Source: Caballeronia sordidicola
Lineage (GTDB): Bacteria > Pseudomonadota > Gammaproteobacteria > Burkholderiales > Burkholderiaceae
NCBI RefSeq assembly: GCF_000729995.1
Contig: NZ_JNFG01000015.1
Span: 1-64,000, forward strand
Direction: 5' to 3'
Length of the DNA stretch: 64,000 nt
The translations under genes and the position numbers were made by a program. Shown here in pieces: positions 33,531-42,344 of this stretch (position 1 is its first letter; each line of letters opens with the position of its first letter). The notes under the pieces are model-generated. The model saw nothing but the letters and a program-made list of their open reading frames with translations. It was not told the origin of the DNA and ran no database searches.

Positions 33531-34220
33531 CCTTGCTGCCAGCCAGAGCCAAAAGTACGTCCTGTCGCGCGATCAAGTAAGAGACGTTACGCATTGTACG
33601 AACCCGCGCGAAGCGTCGATTAAGTCACGATTACCTGACTTATATTCCGTGCGGATACTTTGCGTGAAGTAACGCTCCGGCACTCTCTGTAGAACTCAGG
33701 GCAAGCGTTGTTTTCGATGGCTCTCACGACCATCGCGCGCGTGAACGGAGGCGAGGAAGACGGAAAGACTTAGCCAGCACCCCCGGCAGAACATACATTC
33801 CGTAACTTTTTCGATTAGGACGACGGGGGAACGATGGTTAGATTTCCGTTATTGTCGAGCGAATCCCGGTTGGGGTTATTTGAACATCCATGACGTTCCG
33901 TCGTATATGTGAGACTTATCCACGCGCGAACCGTTTTCTGGCTGATTTAGCGGGAAACTTTCAGTATGATTCGCCCCTTAATGCGGAGCCGATCCAGGTC
34001 CAGATAATTCATTTACCCGCTGCACGTACCCTCACATACTCCAAATGGCATTAAACAATCGGCACAAACTGCCGTTAAGTCGGTACAGGCATTGGACTAT
34101 CCAACTGTCATCTCTTGACAGCCGGTTGAAGATCGTCCGGCGGGAGTGTGCTCATTCATGCGCTGCCCGCACAGGCGAATCCTGGTGAGGTGCTGGTGCC
34201 TTTCAAATCGTAAAAATCGT
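33531..34220. other. 690-base non-coding leader before the aryl-polyene operon
   Basis: No convincing reading frame on either strand. The sequence is less GC-rich than its surroundings, with several AT-rich patches (around 33640, 33800-33860, 33940-34060), which suits a regulatory region. I find no clean -35/-10 pair; TTGACA at 34116 followed by GAAGAT at 34130 is too close. A lone TTATCCACG resembles a DnaA box at 33916 but is unsupported by others. Confidence 0.5.
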
Positions 34221-34931
34221 ATGCACGATCTGCGCTGGACCATGCCCGTTTCCCGATGGTCCGCCACCGCTGCCGCGGCGACCGCCGATATCAGCTTCAT
34301 CGAGCCGATCGTCCGCCGTCGCCTGAGCAGCCTGTCCCGAAGCGCCCTGAAGGTCGCCCACGACTGCGTGGCCGAACTCGACCGCGTGCGCGTGGTGTTC
34401 GCATCGCGGCATGGTGAACTGCGGCGCACGACCGAGATACTGCGCGCCATCAGCACGGGCGAGCCGGTTTCTCCCACTGCTTTCAGCCTGTCGGTGCTCA
34501 ACGCAATGACCGGCATATTCGGCATCGCCCGCGGCGATCGTTCGCCCGCCAGCGCAATTTCCGCCGGGGCGCAAACGCTTGGGTTTGCCTTGCTTGAAGC
34601 GCACGCGCAATTCGAGGCGGACCCGTCGTCACCCGTGCTGGTGGTCTATGCTGATGAGCCAGCCGATGCCGCCTACGGCACGATTGAAGACGAGGTGCAA
34701 GGCGGTGCGCTCGCGATCCTGCTCGACACCCGTGCGGCTGGGCAGCTCACATGCACAATATCGGGGACCCTTTCGGGTGCACCGGAGTCGGTATTGCGAA
34801 GTCCGGCCGTGCCTGACTCTTTCCTTACGCAGAGCGAAGCGGTCCAGCGCTGTCTCGACACGCGCTCGCCCGCCACATGGCAAAACGCCGGTAATACCTG
34901 GCATTGGAGCTGGCATGAAGGCGCGGCTTAA
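34221..34931 (+). CDS. Beta-ketoacyl-synthase-like protein, chain-length-factor type
   Basis: 236 residues from the ATG at 34221; the start is uncertain because no good ribosome site is seen (alternatives 34146, 34242). It matches the N-terminal-only ketosynthase domain found at the head of aryl-polyene operons: RVRVVFASRHGELRRTTEIL, SPTAFSLSVLNAMTGIFGIA, and AYGTIEDEVQGGALAILL. The stretch that aligns with the catalytic cysteine reads SAISAGAQT, with no Cys, so it cannot condense by itself. It probably pairs with one of the three full ketosynthases encoded later to set chain length. Its end overlaps the acyltransferase gene by 17 bases. Confidence 0.8.
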   Translation: MHDLRWTMPVSRWSATAAAATADISFIEPIVRRRLSSLSRSALKVAHDCVAELDRVRVVFASRHGELRRTTEILRAISTGEPVSPTAFSLSVLNAMTGIFGIARGDRSPASAISAGAQTLGFALLEAHAQFEADPSSPVLVVYADEPADAAYGTIEDEVQGGALAILLDTRAAGQLTCTISGTLSGAPESVLRSPAVPDSFLTQSEAVQRCLDTRSPATWQNAGNTWHWSWHEGAA

Positions 34932-35736
34932 TCACGGCTGGCGGCTGGTCGCCACAGGCATGAGCTTCGTCGTGTTCGGCGTCTGCGGACTGCTGTTCTC
35001 GGTGCTGGTGTTTCCGCTCGCGTGGCTGTGGCCGCATCGCGCGTCGCGTCAGCGTATGGTCACGACCATCATTCACTGGTTCTTCCGGGCGCTGGTGGCC
35101 TTTTTGCAGTGGGTCGGCGTGATGGAACTGGACGTCGCGGGCGCCGCCGCGTTGCGCGACACCGGCCCCGTGGTTGTCGTGGCCAACCATCCAACCTACC
35201 TCGACGTGGTAGTGCTGCTCGCGCTCACGCCTTCGGCGTGTTGCGTCGTCAAGAACGCGCACTGGGGTAATCCCTGTTTCTGGGGCATCGTGCGGGCGGC
35301 TGAATACGTGAGCAACGTCGACCCGATCGAACTTGTTGAAGCCAGCGCCCGCCAGATCGCCGCGGGCTATACCATGATCATTTTTCCGGAAGGCACGCGT
35401 AGTCCGGCGCCGAACCAGTTGCACGCGTTCTCACGCGGTTTTGCGCACATCGCCCTCAAGGCAGCCACGCCGATCCTGCCCGTGCTGATCGATTGCGACC
35501 CGCCGGCCTTCACCAAGCAGATGCGCTGGTATGACGTTCCGTCGCGGGCGTTCCGCATCCGCGTGAGCGTGCTTGAACCCGTCGCGGCCGACCAGCTCAT
35601 GGGGCATGATGGCTCCCCGGATGCCTCGCATGAAACTCCTTCTCCGGCCCTGGCCGCGCGCACTTTGACCAGCGCTATTGAGGCGCACATTAACCAGCGG
35701 CTGTTCGACTATGGATTCTTTGAAACTGGAAATTAA
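34915..35736 (+). CDS. 1-acylglycerol-3-phosphate O-acyltransferase-like (PlsC domain)
   Basis: 273 residues from the ATG at 34915. One N-terminal membrane segment (about 10-40) is followed by the PlsC domain with the catalytic NHPTYLD (H-x4-D) and the substrate motif FPEGTRSPAP. In aryl-polyene loci this enzyme is thought to move the polyene or a fatty acid onto a lipid carrier at the membrane. It is coupled to the KS-like gene upstream and overlaps the first ACP gene by 26 bases. Confidence 0.87.
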   Translation: MKARLNHGWRLVATGMSFVVFGVCGLLFSVLVFPLAWLWPHRASRQRMVTTIIHWFFRALVAFLQWVGVMELDVAGAAALRDTGPVVVVANHPTYLDVVVLLALTPSACCVVKNAHWGNPCFWGIVRAAEYVSNVDPIELVEASARQIAAGYTMIIFPEGTRSPAPNQLHAFSRGFAHIALKAATPILPVLIDCDPPAFTKQMRWYDVPSRAFRIRVSVLEPVAADQLMGHDGSPDASHETPSPALAARTLTSAIEAHINQRLFDYGFFETGN

Positions 35737-36016
35737 GCAGCTTCTGATCGATGCACTCGATCTGGAAGACCTGACGCCTGCCGACATCGATGACGATGCG
35801 CCGCTGTTCGAAACCGATGGCATCGGCCTCGATTCGATCGACGCACTCGAGATCGGCATCGTGCTGCGCAAACACTATCAATTGACGATCGCGGCGAACG
35901 ACGAGCGCACGCGAGAGCACTTCCGTTCGATCAGCACGCTCGCAGCGCTGGTCGCCAGCCAGCAAGACGGACTGAGCGCTGCGAACGACATCGGGGAAAA
36001 GGGGAGTAAATCGTGA
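35711..36016 (+). CDS. Acyl carrier protein 1 of the aryl-polyene locus
   Basis: 101 residues from the ATG at 35711, inside the end of the acyltransferase gene. The phosphopantetheine site is GLDSIDALEIG, with Ser in the DSI form usual for type II polyene carriers. The C-terminal tail of about 15 residues is longer than in ordinary ACPs. It carries the growing aryl-polyene chain or its starter. Its end overlaps the second ACP gene by 4 bases. Confidence 0.88.
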   Translation: MDSLKLEIKQLLIDALDLEDLTPADIDDDAPLFETDGIGLDSIDALEIGIVLRKHYQLTIAANDERTREHFRSISTLAALVASQQDGLSAANDIGEKGSKS

Positions 36017-36264
36017 CCGAGACAGAGATCCTTGAGCGCATCCGCGCCATCTTCAAAGAGAACTTCGCGATCGAGCCCGATCGCGTGACGCCACAAGCGC
36101 ATCTGTACGAGGACCTCGACCTGGATAGCATCGACGCCGTCGATCTCGCTATCAAGCTGCAGGAAATGACCGGACGGCGAATCAAGCCCGAAGAGTTCAA
36201 GTCGGTGCGTACCGTCGGCGATGTGATCGGTGCAGTGGAATCGCTGCTGGCGGAACAGGGGTGA
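36013..36264 (+). CDS. Acyl carrier protein 2 of the aryl-polyene locus
   Basis: 83 residues with the modification site DLDSIDAVDLAIK and a typical four-helix layout. Two ACPs in tandem are standard in aryl-polyene clusters, where one is usually the chain carrier and the other a starter or elongation carrier. Which is which cannot be read from sequence. The stop overlaps the next ATG (TGATG). Confidence 0.89.
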   Translation: MTETEILERIRAIFKENFAIEPDRVTPQAHLYEDLDLDSIDAVDLAIKLQEMTGRRIKPEEFKSVRTVGDVIGAVESLLAEQG

Positions 36265-36926
36265 TGCAAGCGGAGCATCCACGTTCCGGCGTGCAGGGCG
36301 CCGCTGCGCCCGATGGCATGCAGGCGAGGCCGCAAGGGTTCCTGCGAGTGGTTCTGCAAGTCGCCCTGAAGGTCGCTTACCCGTTGATGATCTTGTGTGC
36401 ATGGCGCTGGGATGAGCCGCGATACATCGGCGCCGCATTGTTCGCTCTGCTATGGCTGCAGCGCTGGGCCGGTACCGGTACGTTCGCGACGTCGCTGCGC
36501 CAGCTTACCGCGACCGACTGGTGCGTCGCCGGCCTTCTGAGCTGCGCATCGGCTGCGATCGTATTGTCCGGCAGTGAATTGCTGTTGCATTTGTATCCCT
36601 CGTTTGTGAACCTCGGACTGCTGGTCGCGTTCGGCGCGACGCTTGTGCGCGGTCCATCGATGATTGAAAAATTCGCGCGCATGGGCAATCCGGCGCTTGG
36701 CGCGCACGCGGTGCGGTACACGCGCCGGGTCACGCAAATGTGGTGCGTGTTTTTCACGCTGAACGGTGCGTTTTCCGCCTACACCGCGTTGTGCTGGACG
36801 CGTGCTGCGTGGTCGCTCTATAACGGTGCGATCGCGTATGGATTGATAGGGGTGCTGCTGGTTGGTGAGATCGTATGGCGCTACGTGGCCGTGCTGCCGC
36901 GAGCTGCGCGCTCGGAGGCGGCATGA
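36264..36926 (+). CDS. Aryl-polyene-locus integral membrane protein (COG4648-like)
   Basis: 220 residues; the ATG overlaps the ACP stop. Six hydrophobic segments start near residue 25 (VVLQVALKVAYPLMILCAW; YIGAALFALLWL; CVAGLLSCASAAIVL; FVNLGLLVAFGATLV; MWCVFFTLNGAFSAY; AIAYGLIGVLLVGEIVW). The loop MIEKFARMGNP is characteristic of COG4648 proteins. A homologue stands at this position in most aryl-polyene operons. It probably helps membrane insertion or lipid attachment of the pigment; the biochemical role is unknown. It overlaps the AMP-ligase gene by 4 bases. Confidence 0.82.
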   Translation: MQAEHPRSGVQGAAAPDGMQARPQGFLRVVLQVALKVAYPLMILCAWRWDEPRYIGAALFALLWLQRWAGTGTFATSLRQLTATDWCVAGLLSCASAAIVLSGSELLLHLYPSFVNLGLLVAFGATLVRGPSMIEKFARMGNPALGAHAVRYTRRVTQMWCVFFTLNGAFSAYTALCWTRAAWSLYNGAIAYGLIGVLLVGEIVWRYVAVLPRAARSEAA

Positions 36927-38611
36927 TCGCGTTGCACGATCTGTTGCTGGGCCGCCGTGATGCCGCCACGCCCGTTTGCCGCGACGGTGCCGACGTGCTC
37001 GATTTCGCCACGTTCGTGGCGCGAGTGCGGGTTATCGCTGCGCGTTTGAGCGAGCAGCCGGCGCGACGCTATGCATTGTGTATAGACGATCCGTTCAACT
37101 TCGCCTGCGCGCTGTTTGCGTTATTTGCCTGCGGTAAGGAACCGGTCATTCCAGCGCATGCAGCGCCCGGTTATCTGGCCGATCTCTCGAATGCCTACGA
37201 TGCTGTATTAACCGATACCGATATGCCTGCGCTGATTACACAGCCGGAGTACGTCGGATCTTCATTGTTGATCGACCCGCACGCGCCGCTCACGCTGTAC
37301 ACCTCCGGCAGCAGCGGCACACCGAAGCCGATTCGCAAGACACTCGCGCAATTCAACGCCGAAGTTCATACGCTCGAGACGCAGTGGGGCGCCCTTGTCG
37401 GCGACGCAACCGTGCTCGGAAGCGTCCCGCATCATCATATCTACGGGCTGCTGTTTCGCGTGTTCTGGCCGATTGCGGCTGGGCGCGCGTTCGACCGTGC
37501 GCTCAGCATTGAACCGCAGCATTTGCAGCAGCGCATTGCGCAAAGCGGGCCGGGCGGCTCGGTCGTGGTATCGACGCCGGCGCAACTATCGCGCTGGCCT
37601 GAACTCGATGGCTTCGCAAGCCTGAGCCCAGCACCTCGCGTGTTTTTTTCATCGGGCGGTCCGCTTGCGGCAGATGCGGCGAACAAATATGCCGCCGCCT
37701 TCGGCGCGGCGCCGGTCGAGATCTACGGCAGCACGGAGACCGGCGGCATTGCATGGCGTCGGCAGGATCAGACGGATGCGTGGCAAGCGCTGAACGGTAT
37801 CGAGATCAATCGTGGTGACGACGGTGCGCTCAACCTGCGTTCACCGCATCTGGGCCACAATGACTGGCATCGTACCGACGACACCATCGTGTTCGATCCA
37901 GATGGTCGTTTTCGTTTGCAAGGCCGCCTCGATCGCGTGATCAAGCTCGATGGCAAGCGGGTGTCGCTGCCCGAACTTGAAGCTCGCCTTGGGCAGCATC
38001 CGTACGTGGCGCAGGCGGCGGTGGTGTCTCTTGAGGGGATGTCGCGCGAGCGTGTCGGCGCGGTGGTTGCGTTGACCGAAGCCGGTAGCGAAGCGCTGCA
38101 GGAGCGAGGGCGCGTCACGCTCGCGAAGACCCTGCGCCGCCACCTTGCGGCATATTTCGATATCGTGGTGCTGCCGCGCTTCTGGCGTTTCCGTTTCGCA
38201 CTTCCGTTCGATGCCCGAGGGAAGTTGCCGGCAGCCGCAGTTGCCGCTGCGTTCGATGCACGCGCTGACGGCGTGGAAGTCCTCTCTGAAGCGCGCAGCG
38301 AGACCGCGTTGCACTACGAACTTCGCGTGCCATCGACACTGGTCCATTTCGCCGGCCACTTCCCCGGCTTGCCGATCCTGCCGGGCGTTGTACAGATCGA
38401 CTGGGCGATACGACTAGCGGCCGAACAAGTGCCGGGCGTGCGCACGCTGGCATCGATCGAGCAGTTGAAGTTCAAGGCCCCGGTGCCCCCGGGCGCACTG
38501 CTCGATCTCACGTTGACGCATGACGTGTCGCGCCATCGTGTGCAATTTGCGTATCGGCTGCGCGGCCGGGATTGCACGTCGGGCGTCATTGTTTATCGGG
38601 GTATCGCATGA
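36923..38611 (+). CDS. AMP-dependent acyl ligase fused to a FabA/FabZ-like dehydratase domain
   Basis: 562 residues. The N-terminal part (1-460) is an adenylate-forming enzyme: TLYTSGSSGTPKP, VEIYGSTETGGIAWR, WHRTDD and GRLDRVIKLDGKRVS with the lysine region of the hinge. From about 470 a hot-dog domain follows with GHFPGLPILPGVVQ (starting at 478), the FabZ-type catalytic His region. In aryl-polyene systems an AMP-ligase (ApeH) loads an aryl acid on an ACP and a separate small dehydratase (ApeI) works with a second one; here both functions sit on one chain. The ligase should activate the cinnamic or benzoic starter made by the ammonia-lyase downstream. Overlaps the neighbours by 4 bases on each side. 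Confidence 0.87.
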   Translation: MIALHDLLLGRRDAATPVCRDGADVLDFATFVARVRVIAARLSEQPARRYALCIDDPFNFACALFALFACGKEPVIPAHAAPGYLADLSNAYDAVLTDTDMPALITQPEYVGSSLLIDPHAPLTLYTSGSSGTPKPIRKTLAQFNAEVHTLETQWGALVGDATVLGSVPHHHIYGLLFRVFWPIAAGRAFDRALSIEPQHLQQRIAQSGPGGSVVVSTPAQLSRWPELDGFASLSPAPRVFFSSGGPLAADAANKYAAAFGAAPVEIYGSTETGGIAWRRQDQTDAWQALNGIEINRGDDGALNLRSPHLGHNDWHRTDDTIVFDPDGRFRLQGRLDRVIKLDGKRVSLPELEARLGQHPYVAQAAVVSLEGMSRERVGAVVALTEAGSEALQERGRVTLAKTLRRHLAAYFDIVVLPRFWRFRFALPFDARGKLPAAAVAAAFDARADGVEVLSEARSETALHYELRVPSTLVHFAGHFPGLPILPGVVQIDWAIRLAAEQVPGVRTLASIEQLKFKAPVPPGALLDLTLTHDVSRHRVQFAYRLRGRDCTSGVIVYRGIA

Positions 38612-40329
38612 ACTTCGCGCCGTGCGTCATCATCCCGATCTACAACCACAAGGAGGCGATCAGCGCGACCGTCGCGAATCTCAGCGGGCATGGACTGCCG
38701 ATTTTTATCGTTGATGACGGCAGCGACCAGGCGACCCAGGATGTTCTCGCCACGCTTCAGCAACGCTACGCGGACACGCTCACGCTGATTCGCCTGCCGG
38801 TGAACGCTGGCAAGGGCGCGGCGGTGATGGCGGGCCTGCGAGCGGCGCAGAAGGCAGGTTTCACGCATGGCTTGCAGATCGATGCGGACGGACAGCATGA
38901 CAGCGCCGATGTCCCGCGCTTCATCAATGCTGCACGCGCTGCGCCGCGCGCTGTGATCCTCGGTCGCCCCGTCTACGATGAATCCGTGCCGAAGTCGCGT
39001 CTCTACGGCCGATACCTCACCCATGTGTGGGTGTGGATCGAGACGCTCTCGTTCACGATCCGCGATTCGATGTGCGGTTTTCGCCTGTATCCGCTTGACT
39101 CGGTGTGCGCACTGATCGATGACGTGAAGTTGCCGACGCGCATGGATTTCGACATCGAGATACTCGTGCGGCTCTACTGGCGCCGGACGGCGTTCCGTTC
39201 GATTCCGACGCGCGTTACCTACGCAAGCGATGGCGTTTCGCACTTCGACATGCTGTGGGACAACGTGCGCATCAGCCGTACCCACACGCGGCTCGCTGTG
39301 GGCATGCTGGCGCGGCTGCCCGTGCTGCTTGCACACAAGCTGATGCCGCGCGCGCCGGATGAAGACGAGAAGCACTGGTGGCATATCGCGGAACGCGGCA
39401 GTCATCTCGGCATGTCCTTGCTCGCGCTGAGTTGCCGTCTCTTCGGCACGCGCTTCACTGCGTTGTGGCTGCATCCCATCGTTGCTTATTTCCTGCTGAC
39501 CGGGAGCCGCGCACGCGCTGCGTCGAGCACTTACTTCACGCATCTGCAACAAGCCGCACCGCAGGATCAAACGCCCCGGCCAGGATGGTGGTCAGCATAT
39601 AAACACATGCTCGCCTTCGCGCGATCCGGTTTCGATAAACTCGCTGCATGGTCGGGTCGCGTCAATATGGACGACGTGAAGTTCGACGACCCGGCCGCGT
39701 TCGAAGCATTGAGCGCCAGCGGCCGTGGCGCACTCGTGATCGGCGCGCATCTCGGCAATCTCGAGATGACCCGCGCGCTTGCCACGCGCGGCGGGCATGC
39801 GAAAGTCACCGCTGTTGTCTATACGGAGCACGCGCGCCGTTTCAACAGCGTGCTGGCATCGGCGAATAGCGAGTTCGCGCAACGGCTCGTCGAGGTCAGC
39901 GACTTCGGCCCCGAGACGGCGATGATGATGCAGGATCGGGTGGACGCAGGAGAGCTACTGGTGATTGTTGGCGACCGTGTGCCCGCGCATGATTCCGGCC
40001 GCACAACCGAGGCGCAGTTTCTTGGGTCGACGGCGCCTTTCGCGCAAGGGCCTTACGTGCTGGCGCACGCGCTCGGTTGCCCCGTGTACCTGTTTTTCTG
40101 CCTGAAGGAAGAGCAGGGATACAGGCTTTATTTCGAGCCGTTCGCGGAGCGCATCGAGTTGCCGCGCCGGGAACGCGCCCAGCATCTCGCGGCGTGGGCG
40201 CAGCGCTACGCGTCGCGTCTCGAACACTATTGCCGCAAGGCGCCTTATCAATGGTTCAATTTCTTCGATTTCTGGGCGCGTCCCAATGGCAATCGTAATG
40301 GCACTGGAGGCGCGAGTGGCCGAACATGA
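38608..40329 (+). CDS. Glycosyltransferase family 2 / lysophospholipid-type acyltransferase fusion
   Basis: 573 residues. Residues 1-235 form a GT2 domain (VIIPIYNHKEAISATV; FIVDDGSDQAT; LQIDADGQHDSADV, the DxD-type site). A linker with a hydrophobic stretch follows, and from about 290 an LpxL/HtrB-like acyltransferase domain with GAHLGNLEMTRAL (H-x4-E) and VGDRVPAHDSGRTT. Such two-domain proteins are a mark of aryl-polyene loci and probably attach sugar and acyl groups to the polyene or its lipid anchor at the inner membrane. It overlaps the ammonia-lyase gene by 14 bases. Confidence 0.9.
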   Translation: MNFAPCVIIPIYNHKEAISATVANLSGHGLPIFIVDDGSDQATQDVLATLQQRYADTLTLIRLPVNAGKGAAVMAGLRAAQKAGFTHGLQIDADGQHDSADVPRFINAARAAPRAVILGRPVYDESVPKSRLYGRYLTHVWVWIETLSFTIRDSMCGFRLYPLDSVCALIDDVKLPTRMDFDIEILVRLYWRRTAFRSIPTRVTYASDGVSHFDMLWDNVRISRTHTRLAVGMLARLPVLLAHKLMPRAPDEDEKHWWHIAERGSHLGMSLLALSCRLFGTRFTALWLHPIVAYFLLTGSRARAASSTYFTHLQQAAPQDQTPRPGWWSAYKHMLAFARSGFDKLAAWSGRVNMDDVKFDDPAAFEALSASGRGALVIGAHLGNLEMTRALATRGGHAKVTAVVYTEHARRFNSVLASANSEFAQRLVEVSDFGPETAMMMQDRVDAGELLVIVGDRVPAHDSGRTTEAQFLGSTAPFAQGPYVLAHALGCPVYLFFCLKEEQGYRLYFEPFAERIELPRRERAQHLAAWAQRYASRLEHYCRKAPYQWFNFFDFWARPNGNRNGTGGASGRT

Positions 40330-41914
40330 TCCGAGCGGCGAGATAGCCGAGTTACTTTGTACAACCGAAGAGGCAATCGTCATCGGCGGCAGGCGGCTGA
40401 CGATTGAAGAGGTGGTATCGATTGCTCATGGGCGAACGCCCGTTGCTTTGAGTGCGGACCCGGCGTGGCGCTCACGTATTGAACGCGGCGCCGAATTCCT
40501 GCGCCGGCATCTGGCCCAGGGGGCGACCGTCTATGGCGTCAACACCGGTTACGGCGACTCGTGCGTGGTCGATGTACCCATGGAACTCGTCGAAATCCTG
40601 CCCCTGCAATTGCTGCGTTATCACGGCTGTGGCATGGGCCAGCATCTCGACGACGCGCAGACGCTTGCCGTCATCGCCGCACGGCTCAATTCGCTCGCAT
40701 ACGGGTTTTCGGGCGTGCGGCACATATTGCTCGAACGGCTCGCCGACCTGATCAATCATCGCGTGCTGCCGCGGATTCCATCGGAGGGGTCGGTGGGGGC
40801 GAGCGGTGACCTGACGCCGTTGTCCTACGTGGCGGCAGCGCTGGTGGGCGAGCGCGACGTGCGCTTTCGCGACGAGCTATGCGATGCCCGCAGCGTCTGG
40901 GCCAGACTTGGCCACACACCGCTCACGCTCGCGCCGAAAGAAGGGCTCGCGCTGATGAACGGCACGGCGGTCATGACGGGACTCGCGTGCCTTGCGTTCG
41001 TCCGAGCCGCTCACCTGACGCGGCTCGCAGCACGCCTGACCGCGTTATCCACCGTCGCGCTCGATGGCCGCGCCGCGCACTTCGACCCCATGCTGTTCGA
41101 AGTCAAACCCCACGCAGGGCAGGCCGAAGCCGCGGCATGGATTCGCGAGGATCTCGCTGGCCGTGAGGACACGCCGGGGCATCGCCTGCAGGATCGCTAC
41201 TCCATTCGCTGTGCGCCTCACGTGATCGGCGTTGCGCGCGATGCGTTGACATGGGTGCGTCGCGATGTCGAGAACGAACTGAACAGCGCGAACGACAATC
41301 CGCTGATCGATCCCGATGGTGAACGCGTGTTACACGGCGGCAACTTCTACGGCGGCCATATTGCCTTCGCAATGGACGCGCTGAAAGTGGCGGTGGCGAA
41401 CCTTGCCGATTTGATGGACCGGCAAATGGCGCTGCTCGTCGACGATAAATTCAACAACGGCCTGCCGCGCAGCTTGTCGGGCGCAGCGCCTGAGCGGGCA
41501 TCGATCAATCACGGTTTCAAGGCGGTGCAGATATCGTCGTCGGCATGGACCGCGGAAGCGCTCAAGCTGACCATGCCCGCGAGCGTGTTCTCGCGCTCGA
41601 CCGAAGCGCATAACCAGGACAAGGTGAGCATGGGCACGATTGCTGCGCGTGATTGCCTGCGTATTCTGGAGCTGACCGAGCAAGTCGCTGCGGCACATAC
41701 GCTCGCTACGGTGCAGGCTGCGCGCTTGCGTCTGCGCATCAACAACACGACACCCATCCCCCCGCCGTTGCGCAAATTCATGGAGAGCGTGACAGCCGGA
41801 TCGCCGTTCGTCGATGAAGACCGCGCGCTTGAAAGCGACCTGCGTGCATTGACTGCAAGGATCGCGGCGTGTGAACTGGTCGGGGGTTATCACGAAGAGG
41901 ATCAGCATGAGTGA
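40316..41914 (+). CDS. Aromatic amino acid ammonia-lyase (HAL/PAL/TAL family)
   Basis: 532 residues from the GTG at 40316, with GGAGG 5 bases upstream; ATGs at 40286 and 40298 lack such a site. The MIO-forming triad Ala-Ser-Gly is in SVGASGDLTPLSY, the catalytic Tyr in VYGVNTGYGDS, and further signatures are NELNSANDNPLID and SRSTEAHNQDKVSMGT. The pair at the substrate-selectivity position before the G-x-G turn is Tyr-His (LLRYHGCGMG), whereas histidine lyases have Ser-His and phenylalanine lyases Phe-Leu. It probably makes a cinnamic or coumaric starter from Phe or Tyr for the AMP-ligase upstream; histidine use is less likely in this setting. Confidence 0.88.
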   Translation: MAEHDPSGEIAELLCTTEEAIVIGGRRLTIEEVVSIAHGRTPVALSADPAWRSRIERGAEFLRRHLAQGATVYGVNTGYGDSCVVDVPMELVEILPLQLLRYHGCGMGQHLDDAQTLAVIAARLNSLAYGFSGVRHILLERLADLINHRVLPRIPSEGSVGASGDLTPLSYVAAALVGERDVRFRDELCDARSVWARLGHTPLTLAPKEGLALMNGTAVMTGLACLAFVRAAHLTRLAARLTALSTVALDGRAAHFDPMLFEVKPHAGQAEAAAWIREDLAGREDTPGHRLQDRYSIRCAPHVIGVARDALTWVRRDVENELNSANDNPLIDPDGERVLHGGNFYGGHIAFAMDALKVAVANLADLMDRQMALLVDDKFNNGLPRSLSGAAPERASINHGFKAVQISSSAWTAEALKLTMPASVFSRSTEAHNQDKVSMGTIAARDCLRILELTEQVAAAHTLATVQAARLRLRINNTTPIPPPLRKFMESVTAGSPFVDEDRALESDLRALTARIAACELVGGYHEEDQHE

Positions 41915-42344
41915 AGCTGCGGTCCACAAGATCCTGACGGCGAGCGCGGCAGTCGAAGTCCCGTTCCACGACGTCGACGCCATGAATGTCTGCTGGCATG
42001 GCCACTACTTGAAGTACTTCGAGATCGGCCGGGCTGCACTGCTGCGCGTGTTCGACTACGACTATCGCGAGATGCAGGCGTCGGGGTATCTCTGGCCCAT
42101 CGTCGAAGTGCATCTCAAGTACGTTCGCCCGGCGACCTACGGGCAGCAGATTGAGGTACGGGCGCAATTACTGGAATATGAAAACCGCCTGAAAATTGGC
42201 TACGAGATTGTCGATGCCGCATCAGGCGAGCGGCTGACCAAGGGCTATACGATCCAGGTTGCTATCGATGCCGCGACGCAGGAACTTCAGTTCGTGTCGC
42301 CGCCCGTGGTGTTCGAGAAACTGGAGCGCGCATGGGCACGTTGA
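41907..42344 (+). CDS. Acyl-CoA/ACP thioesterase (4HBT hot-dog)
   Basis: 145 residues from the ATG at 41907, overlapping the lyase stop by 8 bases. The 4-hydroxybenzoyl-CoA thioesterase signature is VPFHDVDAMNVCWHGHYLKYFE, here in two parts: FHDVDAMNVCWHG and HYLKYFEIGR, with the catalytic Asp in FHDVD. One hot-dog domain, no signal. In aryl-polyene loci this enzyme is thought to release or proofread ACP-bound intermediates. It overlaps the LolA-like gene by 13 bases. Confidence 0.87.
   Translation: MSEAAVHKILTASAAVEVPFHDVDAMNVCWHGHYLKYFEIGRAALLRVFDYDYREMQASGYLWPIVEVHLKYVRPATYGQQIEVRAQLLEYENRLKIGYEIVDAASGERLTKGYTIQVAIDAATQELQFVSPPVVFEKLERAWAR

Noticed and set aside
33916..33924. TTATCCACG, similar to a DnaA box
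   Set aside because: Only one copy, with no cluster, AT-rich unwinding element or replication gene nearby.
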